A stretch of DNA of 64,000 bases from JABCZH01 sp963803775 (GCA_963803775.1 CAWDNS010000004.1:62001-126000), one strand, 5' to 3'; shown: positions 7,601-16,236, counted from the stretch's first letter. Program-made: numbers and translations. The notes: generated from the letters alone by a model not told the origin.

Positions 7601-8374
7601 TTAGGATCGTGAAGATGGTACTGGGTCGTGTGTTAGATAGTGCTCTTCTTTCTCACTCAAAGCGTCATCCAGACCTAAACATCGCTTTTCAAATCCGCAT
7701 TCGCATGTGACGTACCACCCGTCCGTATCCTTTTCGCAACCGGTTTTAGGTAAAGAACAAGGCGGCACTGGAATGAGGTACTGATGCAGAGGAAGAGACT
7801 TCCCCATTTTTTCAGAGGCCAAAATCTCAGCCCACTTTTGTTTGGCTTCCGTATAGGCTATAGCGCACTTAGGACAAAGCGTCTTGTTTGGGGGTCCTTG
7901 ACCCGGAACCGGGTCCGAAAAGGAACCCTGTTTGTTGCATCCGTTCGCAATACGCTCAGGAGTAAGCTCAGCGATCCAGCGCCTCTGCTTTTGAGATTCA
8001 TCAGAGGCTGCCGACTCCGCCTCATCTGGCGTCATGCCGTTTCCAAGGAAACGGATTTTGTTCAACCTCTCCCAAGCGGACAACAGTTTTGTGCTGCCCG
8101 CAATGACTGTATTACAAGTCTCCAAGGTATCTGAAGGCACACCGTTCCAAGCAATGAAGACATATAGGTTACTCAGTTGACGGGAAAGTGAACGAGAAGA
8201 TTCCAGACCTTTCGCCAACACCGACAGCATATCCAAGATGCGAAAAACAAAGAAAGCCGTTACGGTCAAAAGGATGAGCACGCACGCTTGCCAAACAGTG
8301 AAGAAATAAAGTAACAAGCCGACCGCCACTCCGATTGCCAAGTATGGGGCAAGGCTTCTTAAGAAGCTTTTCAT
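7601..8374 (-). CDS. membrane protein with C-terminal Cys-rich domain
   Basis: 257 residues. Two N-terminal membrane helices (about 10-28 and 30-48) are followed by a soluble part with CPKC near residue 167 and several further Cys near the C-terminus (TCECGFEKRC), which may bind zinc. Function unknown. Probably transcribed away from the XRE gene at 8561, the intervening about 190 bp serving both. Confidence 0.55.
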   Translation of the reverse strand: MKSFLRSLAPYLAIGVAVGLLLYFFTVWQACVLILLTVTAFFVFRILDMLSVLAKGLESSRSLSRQLSNLYVFIAWNGVPSDTLETCNTVIAGSTKLLSAWERLNKIRFLGNGMTPDEAESAASDESQKQRRWIAELTPERIANGCNKQGSFSDPVPGQGPPNKTLCPKCAIAYTEAKQKWAEILASEKMGKSLPLHQYLIPVPPCSLPKTGCEKDTDGWYVTCECGFEKRCLGLDDALSEKEEHYLTHDPVPSSRS

Positions 8375-8560
8375 TTCCAGCCTTCAGCATGCTGACTGAT
8401 AGTTTCAAGATCACGAGCAGCCATTGAGCCTCGCGCTACGCCGAGGAACCCGCATCCAGACGAGTATGAATGGATCGAGACGGTTGCTCCAAACTGCCCC
8501 CAAAACGAGAGGAGGGCATGGTTGTTAAACGCTCTTTTCGCTTTGTATCCCATAGGCGAA

Positions 8561-8812
8561 ATGTCGCCCACAGAATACAGCCATGCTTGGGGTGTGGCAA
8601 CCGAAGATGTTTGCGTTCGACTTGGCAGGCGAGTCCGCAAGCTCCGCAAAGAGCACGGATGGACGCAGACCTATCTGGCCGTGCACTCCGGGCTTGGTCG
8701 TCCGTTCATTTCCAATCTCGAAACTGGCAAAAAGGAGCCGTGTTTGCGATCTGTAGAAATTCTAGCGATGGCCTTTGAAATGTCACTGTCGCAACTCATG
8801 CGGGGCGTGTAG
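8561..8812 (+). CDS. XRE-family helix-turn-helix regulator
   Basis: 83 residues from the ATG at 8561. A Cro/C1-type HTH occupies about residues 18-73 (LGRRVRKLRKEHGWTQTYLA, then GRPFISNLETGKKEP). It is a single-domain repressor, as found with phage and plasmid control regions. It is divergent from the 7601-8374 membrane gene. The upstream in-frame extension to 8522 gives a less natural N-terminus. Confidence 0.75.
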   Translation: MSPTEYSHAWGVATEDVCVRLGRRVRKLRKEHGWTQTYLAVHSGLGRPFISNLETGKKEPCLRSVEILAMAFEMSLSQLMRGV

Positions 8813-8823
8813 CTGGCGATGTA

Positions 8824-9018
8824 CTACGCTCCAGCCTGGTCAAGATATGTGTTCAGAGCCTCTGTCAGAATATCCTGAGCAGTCTTGCGTTGTTTCGCCC
8901 GAAGAGTGCTCAGTCGAACGTAGGTTTTGCTGTCAATCTTCACTGTGAGCGCGACAGGCTTCTCGGCTGCTGGTTTTTCAGCTCTTGGGTGGGCTGGCCG
9001 GGTTGTGGGTTTTTTCAT
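8824..9018 (-). CDS. ribbon-helix-helix-like small protein
   Basis: 64 residues: a basic Pro/Lys tail of about 25 residues, then VALTVKIDSKTYVRLSTLRAKQRKTAQDILTEALNTYL, which fits the beta-strand/helix/helix pattern of RHH DNA-binding proteins. It starts 6 nt after the serine recombinase stop, so it is in that operon and could regulate it or act as an accessory factor. RHH assignment is by pattern only. Confidence 0.6.
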   Translation of the reverse strand: MKKPTTRPAHPRAEKPAAEKPVALTVKIDSKTYVRLSTLRAKQRKTAQDILTEALNTYLDQAGA

Positions 9019-9024
9019 TGTCCC

Positions 9025-9645
9025 TCAGAATCCGCTCTGGGCAGGAGTTGCGGCAGACTGATTCACGATCCGGTGAACAGTTGTTTTCGTAAGCCCCAGC
9101 TCGCTGGCGATCATACTTAGAGACTGCCCCGACTTGCGAAGCGCCAGAACCCGGCCACGGTCACATATTACACGCGGTCTGCCAGCCACTCGGCCTTGTG
9201 CCCTGGCCCGCTCCAATCCAGCCACGGTGCGTTCGCTGAGCCGGATACGCTCCTGCTTGGCAATCGTCGCCAGAATGCTGATTACGGCATCTTTGAACAG
9301 CCCACAGCTATCGAGGTACTGCTCGGTGAAGCTCCGATACCCTACACCGTAAGATGTGAGCCGCTGGAGGTACTGCAACGTAGCGTAGACACCCTCACGG
9401 CTGAACCTATCCAACGCCCAGAACAAGACCACATCAAATTCACGGCGCGAAGCGGCAGCCAACATTTGCTGAAACGCCTCCCGGTCGCCATACTTGCCGG
9501 ATACGCGGTCAACGTACTCGTGGACGACCGTCCAGGCCTCCTGCTTTGAGCTAAAGTCACGTAACTGGCGCAACTGGTTTTCGGTGTCCTGCCCCTTGTC
9601 TTTGGTGGAAACTCGGCTGTAGATGGCGATTCTTGCTCCATTCAT
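9025..9645 (-). CDS. serine recombinase (resolvase/invertase family)
   Basis: 206 residues. The catalytic N-terminal domain starts ARIAIYSRVST, with the nucleophile at Ser13, and contains the DRFSREG motif. The C-terminal HTH (residues about 160-195, SMIASELGLTKTTVHRIV) is of Hin/TnpR type. The ATG at 9645 is chosen over an upstream start that adds nine residues encoded by a palindromic AT-rich stretch. No transposase or res-site pair is visible, so it is probably a plasmid- or phage-type resolvase/invertase cargo gene. Confidence 0.85.
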   Translation of the reverse strand: MNGARIAIYSRVSTKDKGQDTENQLRQLRDFSSKQEAWTVVHEYVDRVSGKYGDREAFQQMLAAASRREFDVVLFWALDRFSREGVYATLQYLQRLTSYGVGYRSFTEQYLDSCGLFKDAVISILATIAKQERIRLSERTVAGLERARAQGRVAGRPRVICDRGRVLALRKSGQSLSMIASELGLTKTTVHRIVNQSAATPAQSGF

Positions 9646-9649
9646 GTAG

Positions 9650-9663
9650 TACGTATATACGTA
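9650..9663. promoter_or_regulatory. palindrome at recombinase start, candidate operator
   Basis: Perfect 14-bp palindrome TACGTATATACGTA ends 5 bp before the recombinase ATG. A palindrome this close to the start could be an autoregulatory operator for the RHH or recombinase product, or a half of a recombination site. Confidence 0.4.
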
Positions 9664-9839
9664 TACACGCACTGTGTCAAGTCCAAACGGATCATAACCT
9701 CCCTCAAGCGGTTGGTACGCTTAACGATCTAGGAGAGTGCAGGCTGGGTGTAGATGGCATAGAGCGGGAACTTTCATGTGAGACGGCGGGCTCTTGACCA
9801 CCTGTTTTGTGGCACGTTTCGGTAGTAAGATTTCACACC

Positions 9840-10202
9840 ATGAAACGGTCTCTTCCATTCGCAGGCGTTCTACTTGGCTTGGCCTTCTTGAGTACGGTGT
9901 CAGTTGCCAAAGTTAATCCTGACGATTACACCCTGACCGCAACCGTCACAGAAGTTACGTCCGAACGCGAAGCTAGGAACGTCACCAATTCTGGCAGGAT
10001 AAGATACCGAAGTCAGTTTGTGGCCGTCACCGAAATAGACGACACTGTGTACGACTTGAGCGGGCCTCAGCGGATTGAGCTGGGCACCTATCGTGCGAAA
10101 ATTGACGACAAACATAACCGCGTGCAATTCCTGCTGCAAAACAAAGATGGGAAACCAAAATCCTCCGCTTGGTACGAGATCGCGGGAGAACGAAAGAAGT
10201 GA
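9840..10202 (+). CDS. hypothetical secreted protein
   Basis: 120 residues with a signal peptide (MKRSLPFAGVLLGLAFLS..., cleavage near VSVA). The mature part is polar and beta-rich. Unknown function. The ATG at 9840 is preferred because it places the signal peptide at the start; the frame is open 11 codons further. Confidence 0.6.
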   Translation: MKRSLPFAGVLLGLAFLSTVSVAKVNPDDYTLTATVTEVTSEREARNVTNSGRIRYRSQFVAVTEIDDTVYDLSGPQRIELGTYRAKIDDKHNRVQFLLQNKDGKPKSSAWYEIAGERKK

Positions 10203-10308
10203 AAACCGTCACGGAATGGTTTGTTAGTGGCCGCTCTCAAACATAGTGTCCGTTGCAACTGAAACGCCCGGTCAGGGCTGGCCCATCGCTATCAACTCAG
10301 GAAAACAA

Positions 10309-10332
10309 TTCCACAAACGGTCGTTTGTGGAA
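10309..10332. repeat. 24-bp near-perfect palindrome between convergent genes
   Basis: Two 12-bp arms (TTCCACAAACGG and TCGTTTGTGGAA) pair along their full length apart from a central G-T. It lies in the 253-bp gap between convergent genes. A bidirectional terminator is possible, but no T tract follows. Confidence 0.45.
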
Positions 10333-10455
10333 CACTGCGCGACGAGGCGGCAAGTCATTGCGTTTCAGTGCTGAGAACCCGAAGATTCAGACTCCGTTTT
10401 TGGAACGGTGTGCAGAATGAAAGTGCGCCAACAACCCTATTGTCCTTGAGGCGCT

Positions 10456-12123
10456 CTAAGAATTGCTCAGCCAAAACGCCACTGTGATCTTTGTTGTGAC
10501 CTTCACAGGCTTGTCATGAGATGGATAAGGCCTGTAGCGCCATTGGCGCACCGCGTTAATGGCGGCAGGGACAAGCAGGGGGTGACCTGAAATTAAGTCC
10601 AAATGTTCGACAGCCCCTTTTTCGCTAATCGTAGCGTCTAGTACGACGGTACCCTGAACGCGGGCCGCTCTTGCGAGTGGGGGATACTCTGGCGGAACGC
10701 TCACTACCAAGCGGCCTTGCATCACGTCAGGAAGAACTCTTTGAAGTGACGACCCAGATGCAGAAACCGTTGGCGTCATTAACTGCGAGGGAGAATAGCC
10801 CTGATCTTTTTTCTGCTGCTGCTCTCGACCCTCTCCTTCCAGAGGGAACCCCCACGCCTTGGTAATTCGCCAGCTTGTAAGATTACCGTTCTGCGGTCGG
10901 CTGCCCAAACTCAGCTCTAAGCTTGACAGTTCTTCTTGCCATCCGGGGCCGAGAGGGTGGTCGTCCCCGAGGAGAAGATTTGCCTTCCCCGTTCCTTTCC
11001 ACAATTTTCCGTCGTCTGACTGTATTTCCACTTCGAACTGCAATGCGGCGAGGCAGTAACCGCCAAAATGAAGATCAGGGCGATCAAATTCCGTCTTGTT
11101 GGTCACCTTGAAGGAGAAGTACCACTGTCCTTTGTAATAGCCGAGTGCGTTGTCACCGTGGGCAGCGAACTCGTCAAGAGTGTAGGCAACGAAGTGGTCT
11201 TTGGGGTCGTACCAAGCCTTGGCTTCAGAGCCTACTATCGCAGCTAAGTCATTGATTGGAACTACCCTGACACCAGCGGGGACTCCAGCGGGACAAGGCG
11301 AGACGGGGGCTGGGAGTTCCTTTGGTGCGACATCCCGAGGCGGCGAATCTGCCCGTCGATATTTCGCGAATGGGTCGGTAGATTCGGTTGCAGGAGGCGG
11401 TGAATCTGAACTCCGATATTTTGCAAACGGATCGGTCGTTTTGGGGTTGAACGATCCGATCCAGACAATAACGGGAACGCCTACTAGGGTGAGCAGGAAG
11501 AGAACCAGCATTCCCTCCATGGCACTACCCCTCGGCACCGGTGGTTGTTTGGATGCAGGAGGTTTCCTCCTTGCATACCAAATCGCGAGGCCGAGACTCG
11601 CAAACCAAATCGAAAGGTCTAGGATGGTTAGTCCTCGCGCAATGACACCCAATCCAGACAAGACCACAACTACCCAAACGAGCTTTGACGCAAATGCACG
11701 TCGCGTAAGAATGGCCCATCCCGTAATGCCGAACAGTAGGCCCTGAATAACAGCTACGGCACCCCGCATGGCTACGTGATCAGCCAAGGTGACCACTCCA
11801 ATCACCCACGAGAAGAGACCAGTGACTAAGAACAATGAACCAAATGCGACCGTCGAGTTCCAGCCGAAACCGGGTGAGGGAGGAAGATTATTCTCACGCT
11901 GTGTCTGATCTGTGCTTGCAACGCCAAGCTCGACAGCAATCGCCTGCCAAGATTTCTGATCTCTCGGTTCTTCCGGTGGTGGTACCTGCGCGGCAAGAGC
12001 AGCCTCTTGTCGTAATCCAAGTTTTTCCGAGTCTTCAGACTGTGGTACCACGATTGGCTTGCCACACTTGCAGCAGAATTCCGCGTCGTCAGGATTTCTA
12101 GAGCCACATTTCGTGCAGAACAT
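10456..12123 (-). CDS. zinc-ribbon, multi-membrane-pass protein with TonB C-terminal domain
   Basis: 555 residues from the ATG at 12123, which has GGGGAGG 9 nt upstream. Order: double-Cys zinc ribbon (MFCTKCG, FCCKCGKP; residues 1-22); low-complexity linker; about four membrane helices (residues about 90-185) and one more near 205-225; two DPFAKYR repeats; an unknown soluble domain; and a TonB C-terminal domain (PPEYPPLARAARVQGTV ... AINAVRQWRYRPY). TonB-C domains normally contact outer-membrane receptors from the periplasm, so this protein spans a cytoplasmic metal-binding end and a periplasmic end. No TonB receptor gene is nearby. Confidence 0.75.
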   Translation of the reverse strand: MFCTKCGSRNPDDAEFCCKCGKPIVVPQSEDSEKLGLRQEAALAAQVPPPEEPRDQKSWQAIAVELGVASTDQTQRENNLPPSPGFGWNSTVAFGSLFLVTGLFSWVIGVVTLADHVAMRGAVAVIQGLLFGITGWAILTRRAFASKLVWVVVVLSGLGVIARGLTILDLSIWFASLGLAIWYARRKPPASKQPPVPRGSAMEGMLVLFLLTLVGVPVIVWIGSFNPKTTDPFAKYRSSDSPPPATESTDPFAKYRRADSPPRDVAPKELPAPVSPCPAGVPAGVRVVPINDLAAIVGSEAKAWYDPKDHFVAYTLDEFAAHGDNALGYYKGQWYFSFKVTNKTEFDRPDLHFGGYCLAALQFEVEIQSDDGKLWKGTGKANLLLGDDHPLGPGWQEELSSLELSLGSRPQNGNLTSWRITKAWGFPLEGEGREQQQKKDQGYSPSQLMTPTVSASGSSLQRVLPDVMQGRLVVSVPPEYPPLARAARVQGTVVLDATISEKGAVEHLDLISGHPLLVPAAINAVRQWRYRPYPSHDKPVKVTTKITVAFWLSNS

Positions 12124-12272
12124 GTCCGAAGCCTCCCCGCGCGGGGGTTCCTTGGATAACGAGCGGCGGTCATCTACATTCCCCACGGCTCCCAGAAAGT
12201 GTGGTGGCCTATGAGAGAGCGTCCTACGACAGAGCGTAGACGGTACTGAAGCTTATCTTGATCGTATTGGGG

Positions 12273-12489
12273 ATGCAAGATGCCAATTCTGCGAAAAAAC
12301 AGTTGGGAAATCGGGTTCGGGCACTTCGGGAGAAGAACGGCTGGTCACAGGAGGAAGCTGGCGCACCAGAGTGGCCTCGCTCGTTCATTTGCGGGTGCAA
12401 TCGAGCGCGGTGAAAAAGACGTAAGATTGAGCACACTAGCGAAGTTGGCAAACACTTTCAAAATCGCTATCTACCAACTTTTTCGCTGA
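12273..12489 (+). pseudogene. frameshifted XRE-family regulator
   Basis: The N-terminal half of a Cro/C1-type HTH is encoded from the ATG at 12273 (LGNRVRALREKNGWSQEE), then the frame runs to an early stop. The remaining half (LAHQSGLARSFAGAIERGE ... LAKLANTFKIAIYQLF) is in the next frame. Removing one G at about 12357 joins them into a normal 71-residue XRE protein. Either a recent inactivating insertion or an assembly error. Confidence 0.7.
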
Positions 12490-12879
12490 TTTCACCGAAA
12501 TCGCAAACTGCGATGAATGAACAGCTTCGAACTGGCCGTGTCCCAGTTCACGAGAGGACTTTGAGCGGCTAGAGTCCAAACTTCGAAATCCAACCATTCG
12601 AAGCCTTCGCGTCCGGTTTCTGAACAACTGCGAAAGGAGGCTCCAAATCTGAAATTGCCCCCACCGGGCGAGGCCCCTTCACCTCCTTCCTGCGGGAGCA
12701 GAGATGACCTAGCGAGAAATCTCCCAAATGGGTTCTGGGCGGCCCGTTGAGAAAATGCAGCACTGCGATCAGAACGAGCGAGTGTACGCGCTCATAATAA
12801 TTCTGGTGTAAACTCAGACCCGCCTTTGGAGTCACGCTGGCCATGTCCACGGAAGCTCTAATAAGAAGGAGGACTATTC
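12490..12879. other. intergenic stretch without a supported gene
   Basis: 390 bp between the broken XRE gene and the GloVer gene. Both strands contain only short or unnatural open frames. It holds a GC-rich TTGCCCCCACCGGGCGAGG tract resembling one at 14356 downstream of the GloVer gene, and an AGGAGG ribosome-binding site at its right end. Confidence 0.4.
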
Positions 12880-14175
12880 ATGCGAGACAAGAAAGTTTCC
12901 ATCGGGCTTACAGCAGCACTGGCGATTTTCGCTGTGACCCTGTTCGTGACAGGGACGGCGGCTAGCCAGGAGAAGGTGCTGCATAGCTTCAATGACAACG
13001 GCAGCGACGGGTACGGCCCCGCTGTCGGCCTGATCTTCGACACAGCTGGCAACTTGTACGGCACGACTGAAGCGGGCGGTTCCGGGACGTGCAGCGGCGG
13101 CTGCGGCACTGTGTTCGGACTAGCCCGAACCACGGGCGGGGCGTGGAGGGAGAAGGTGCTGTATAGCTTCAAGAACAACGGCAGGGATGGAATTTATCCA
13201 GTGGCTGCCCTTGTCCTTGACGCCTCAGGCAATCTCTACGGCACTACGACGGCTGGTGGCTCCGGGACCTGTAGCGGCGGCTGCGGCACCGTGTTCGAGT
13301 TGACGCCTACGGCCGGGAGGTGGACGGAGAAGGTGCTGTATAGTTTCAAGAACAATGGCAGGGACGGAACATATCCCTATGCCGGTGTGACCTTCGATGC
13401 CTCCGGTGATCTCTATGGCACGACGTACTATGGCGGCGGAACAACGTGCAACAATGGCAACGGCTGCGGTACCGTGTTCGAGTTGGCTCCCACCAACGGG
13501 AGCTGGACGGAAGCGGTGCGGTATGCCTTCCAGAACAACGGCACGGACGGGTATCGTCCCTATGCCGTATTGACTCTCGACGTGGCAGGGAGCTTGTACG
13601 GCACGACTGAAGAGGGTGGCTCCGGGGCGTGCAGCGACGGCTGCGGTACCGTGTTCGAGTTGACGCCTTCAGGCGGGAGTTGGACGGAAACGATTCTGCA
13701 TAGCTTCAACGACGACGGCACCGACGGAATTTATCCCGCGTTTGGCCAAGCCTTGATCTTCGATGCCTCAGGTGACCTCTATGGCACCACTACGGACGGC
13801 GGTTCCGGCTGCGGCGGCAGCGGTTGCGGTGCGGTGTTCGAGTTGACGCCCTCAGGCGGGAGTTGGACGGAAACGATTCTGCACAACTTCAACGACAACG
13901 GTAGGGACGGAACCAATCCCTTCGCTGGCCTCACTTTCGATACTTCAGGTAACCTCTATGGCACAACCGCGGGCGGGGGCGTTCACAGCTACGGTACCGC
14001 GTTCGAGTTGACGCCCGTGGACGGGAACTGGGCCGAGAGAGTGTATGGTTTCAATGGCAATGGAGGGTCCGGCCCCGCCGCTGGCCTGATCTTCGATGGG
14101 AACGGCAATCTCTACGGCACTACGTCTGCGGGGGGCGCTTACAACCACGGTACAGTGTTCGAGATTACGCCTTAA
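12880..14175 (+). CDS. secreted GloVer tandem-repeat protein
   Basis: 431 residues with an N-terminal signal (about 1-28) and an AAGGAGGA site before the ATG. The rest is seven repeats of about 56 residues, each with the hallmark [ND]LYGTTxxGG followed by GTVFELTP and a LHSFNDNG-like strand. This is the Gloeobacter/Verrucomicrobium (GloVer) repeat family, frequent in Acidobacteriota exoproteins. Seven blade-sized repeats suggest a seven-bladed propeller, which is an inference. Function unknown; probably extracellular. Within the accessory island, unlike the two other copies. Confidence 0.85.
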   Translation: MRDKKVSIGLTAALAIFAVTLFVTGTAASQEKVLHSFNDNGSDGYGPAVGLIFDTAGNLYGTTEAGGSGTCSGGCGTVFGLARTTGGAWREKVLYSFKNNGRDGIYPVAALVLDASGNLYGTTTAGGSGTCSGGCGTVFELTPTAGRWTEKVLYSFKNNGRDGTYPYAGVTFDASGDLYGTTYYGGGTTCNNGNGCGTVFELAPTNGSWTEAVRYAFQNNGTDGYRPYAVLTLDVAGSLYGTTEEGGSGACSDGCGTVFELTPSGGSWTETILHSFNDDGTDGIYPAFGQALIFDASGDLYGTTTDGGSGCGGSGCGAVFELTPSGGSWTETILHNFNDNGRDGTNPFAGLTFDTSGNLYGTTAGGGVHSYGTAFELTPVDGNWAERVYGFNGNGGSGPAAGLIFDGNGNLYGTTSAGGAYNHGTVFEITP

Positions 14176-14474
14176 CTTCAGCGAACAGCACAAGAGATTT
14201 CCTAACGCTCTGGAATGACGCAGACCCCGACATCCCGTCTTGAAAGCAGCCAAGGCGGAGTACGGGAAGTTGCAGTAGTTCTGACCTGCAGGCCGCGTCG
14301 TGCGGTTAACGGACAGCGATTTTTCGTGACTCGATCCGAGAGGCTCAAAACCGAATTTGCCCCCGCACGGGGGAACCCCCCTCGGTACCTTCTATAGAGC
14401 CTACTGTCGTCAGACGACGGTGCTGCTTGAATTTGACGTGATTCCAGTCCAGAGTTTGGGGTAATAATTGCTCA

Positions 14475-14795
14475 ATGACTCTAGAAGAGTTTGCCGACAT
14501 TCTCAGAGGGATCAAGGATTCAGACGCTCCGTTCCATGAGGGAGACTATGTCAGCCACACGACGGGCAGAAAAGGGTACAGAGCCTACTACCATGTGGGC
14601 AATGATTGGTATTGGTACTCAGTGTCTGATACAACCGACCTAGTTCTCCCAAGTGCGGTCGTGAGGGCTATTGAGAACGGTCAGTGTCAACGTGCGGGAT
14701 TTTTCAAGGGAAACGGGTTCGAGGCCACCGTGAGATTTGACGGGCATTCATACATGCTAAACATGGGGAGCAAGAAGCCCAGCTTCAGAAGATAG
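14475..14795 (+). CDS. hypothetical protein, 106 aa
   Basis: 106 residues starting MTLEEFADILRGIKDSD, with aromatic-rich GNDWYWYSVSD. Soluble, no signal peptide, no recognised domain. The 299 bp before it contain no gene I can support, only a short CCCCCG-CA-CGGGGG palindrome at 14360-14373. Confidence 0.5.
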   Translation: MTLEEFADILRGIKDSDAPFHEGDYVSHTTGRKGYRAYYHVGNDWYWYSVSDTTDLVLPSAVVRAIENGQCQRAGFFKGNGFEATVRFDGHSYMLNMGSKKPSFRR

Positions 14796-14842
14796 AAGAA
14801 ACCCGATAGCCCGATGTGCTACCACGAAGTAATCATCCTTCC

Positions 14843-14890
14843 ATGTGCGGGAGTTATCGACTTTCGCGGAGAGGGGAAATGGGCGCATAG
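14843..14890 (+). pseudogene. relic of SRAP gene 5' end
   Basis: Encodes MCGSYRLSRRGEMGA then stop. Nine of its first ten residues match the SRAP protein at 6560 (MCGRYRLSRR). No further SRAP sequence follows. It looks like the decayed start of a second copy; chance similarity cannot be excluded over so short a stretch. Confidence 0.5.
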
Positions 14891-14928
14891 ATTGTGACGG
14901 GATGTACAATTCTGAGCCGGAGGGAATA

Positions 14929-15330
14929 ATGAGCAGCAAAAGCAAGGTTGAGAGCGTGCGAGTGAAGGATGTGAGCGTTTTCGAATTGACACCCGGACTC
15001 ACGGATGCGCTCACAGCGTCTCTGGACGCCTCCTATATGGAATACTTTACTGCCGCTTATTCAGGAAAAAGCACCAAGGAAGCTGAGAAGCGGATTGCAG
15101 CAATACCGGAGAACAAACGCTATCTCACAAGGGTACTTGACTCGTTGGATACCGCATTTGCGGACTTCGATGATGAGACCGCGAAGCTGGACTTGCCTAA
15201 TATGCAGAACCGCACGCCTGAAGCCATCAAACGCTATCTTGAGTTTCGCCTACGGCAATTTAAACTGCTACTTCAGGCGGTTGACGATTACGTTGAAAAG
15301 AAGTATCCGGCAACAGAAGGACATTCTTAG
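14929..15330 (+). CDS. hypothetical protein, 133 aa
   Basis: 133 residues from the ATG at 14929, preceded by GGAGGG; longer in-frame starts exist but overlap the SRAP relic. Helical and charged, with a segment resembling a small helical-bundle protein (FELTPGLTDALTASLDASY, then KRYLEFRLRQFKLLLQAVDDYV). No family recognised. Cytoplasmic by composition. Confidence 0.55.
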   Translation: MSSKSKVESVRVKDVSVFELTPGLTDALTASLDASYMEYFTAAYSGKSTKEAEKRIAAIPENKRYLTRVLDSLDTAFADFDDETAKLDLPNMQNRTPEAIKRYLEFRLRQFKLLLQAVDDYVEKKYPATEGHS

Positions 15331-15438
15331 CCCCTTGCGATGCAATGCGATCCAAAATACCGCCAAGCGTCTTGGCGGGACGATGCCAGAACAATTATTG
15401 GGCAGAGCACTGCCCGACGCGGCCCGGGGAGAATGGCA

Positions 15439-15951
15439 ATGAAGCGAATTATCCGCTGCCTGTGTCCGTTGATGCTGCTGCCACTGAGCGTAGCTCTTGC
15501 TCAGGTTCAAGAGTGGGACTGCAAGACCCCAATTTGTGAGGGGCACAAGGCAGGATACGAATGGGCGACGAGCCGGGCCGTTACCGAGCAGGATTGCGAG
15601 GTCGCCGGAGAACACTACAACTCGCCATCCTTTGCCGAGGGGTGCAAAACTGCTGTCACCGCGAAGCAGAGATTCGCGCTTGCGCGTGGGCAGCTTTTAC
15701 CATTGTTTCAGGCGTACGCATTGGGGCAGGAGATGGCGAAAGAAAGTCGCGCCCTGCCAGATGAGTGCGTAGCGTTTTACGACGCAATTAATTCAGACCC
15801 ATCTTCGACTGTCGATATGACCTTGGCCGCAATCGGGTTTAAGAATGGATGTCTAGCAGTGGCGAACAAGCAAGCCAAGAGAATCATGAAGGAAGATGAA
15901 AAGCGAGCCAAAGACGCCGCAAAGCAACCGAAGAAACAGGCGCAGGAATAA
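15439..15951 (+). CDS. hypothetical secreted Cys-containing protein
   Basis: 170 residues from the ATG at 15439, which sits 6 nt after GGGGAGA; the ATG two codons earlier is too close to that site. Signal peptide MKRIIRCLCPLMLLPLSVALA. Mature protein has six Cys (WDCKTPIC, EQDCEV, EGCKT, PDECVAF, NGCLAV), consistent with disulfides, and a Lys-rich C-terminal tail. Unknown function. Confidence 0.6.
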   Translation: MKRIIRCLCPLMLLPLSVALAQVQEWDCKTPICEGHKAGYEWATSRAVTEQDCEVAGEHYNSPSFAEGCKTAVTAKQRFALARGQLLPLFQAYALGQEMAKESRALPDECVAFYDAINSDPSSTVDMTLAAIGFKNGCLAVANKQAKRIMKEDEKRAKDAAKQPKKQAQE

Positions 15952-16209
15952 CCGAAGGCGGATCACCAACGTTTACGCGTCACAAACTGGGTACTAACAT
16001 CCCGTCTGGAGGAAACCGACGCCTGTCTCGGCTGGCACTGGGAGTTCTTGCCATCGTTTCTAGTCAAGCTTGTGCCGGGGGTCGATCTAGTTCCTTTCTG
16101 GACGCTGGCGGTTGCAAACGTTTATCGGAAAGCGAAGCGGATCGCGGTCACCGCGGAAGAAAGTCGTCAGCAGGAGCATCCGCCACTCGGAGACCAACGC
16201 AGTTCCTAG
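15952..16209 (+). other. coding-like relic without a start codon
   Basis: The 86 codons after the preceding stop stay open in the same frame and encode a natural-looking stretch (CLGWHWEFLPSFLVKLVPG, DLVPFWTLAVANVYRKAKRI) ending at TAG. There is no ATG or GTG start at a sensible place. Probably a gene fragment or a 3' end cut off from its gene; alternatively an extension of the preceding ORF lost to a stop. Confidence 0.4.
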
Positions 16210-16221
16210 CGCGTTGGGTTG

Positions 16222-16236
16222 TCCGGTTACTGAACA
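16222..16236 (+). repeat. outlying iteron-like copy
   Basis: CCGGTTACTGAACAG matches the iteron core found downstream of the primase (GGTTACTGAACG at 19914) at 11 of 12 core positions. It lies about 700 bp before the primase gene, so copies flank it on both sides. The rest of 16210-16735 contains no gene I can support. Confidence 0.45.

Noticed and set aside
7481..7612. Possible 43-residue hydrophobic ORF on the plus strand
   Set aside because: No ribosome-binding site and overlap with the convergent 7601 gene. The hydrophobic stretch may be chance.
8371..8553. Minus-strand ORF of about 60 codons overlapping the start of the 7601-8374 gene
   Set aside because: Its start is 7 bp from the divergent XRE start, it has no clear ribosome-binding site, and this interval is the expected promoter region.
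12569..12850. 93-codon minus-strand ORF
   Set aside because: Unnatural composition, no ribosome-binding site, and it covers the promoter region of the GloVer gene.
14360..14373. CCCCCG-CA-CGGGGG palindrome as a terminator for the GloVer gene
   Set aside because: The 2-nt loop is too short and no T run follows; it is noted only as part of a GC-rich tract.
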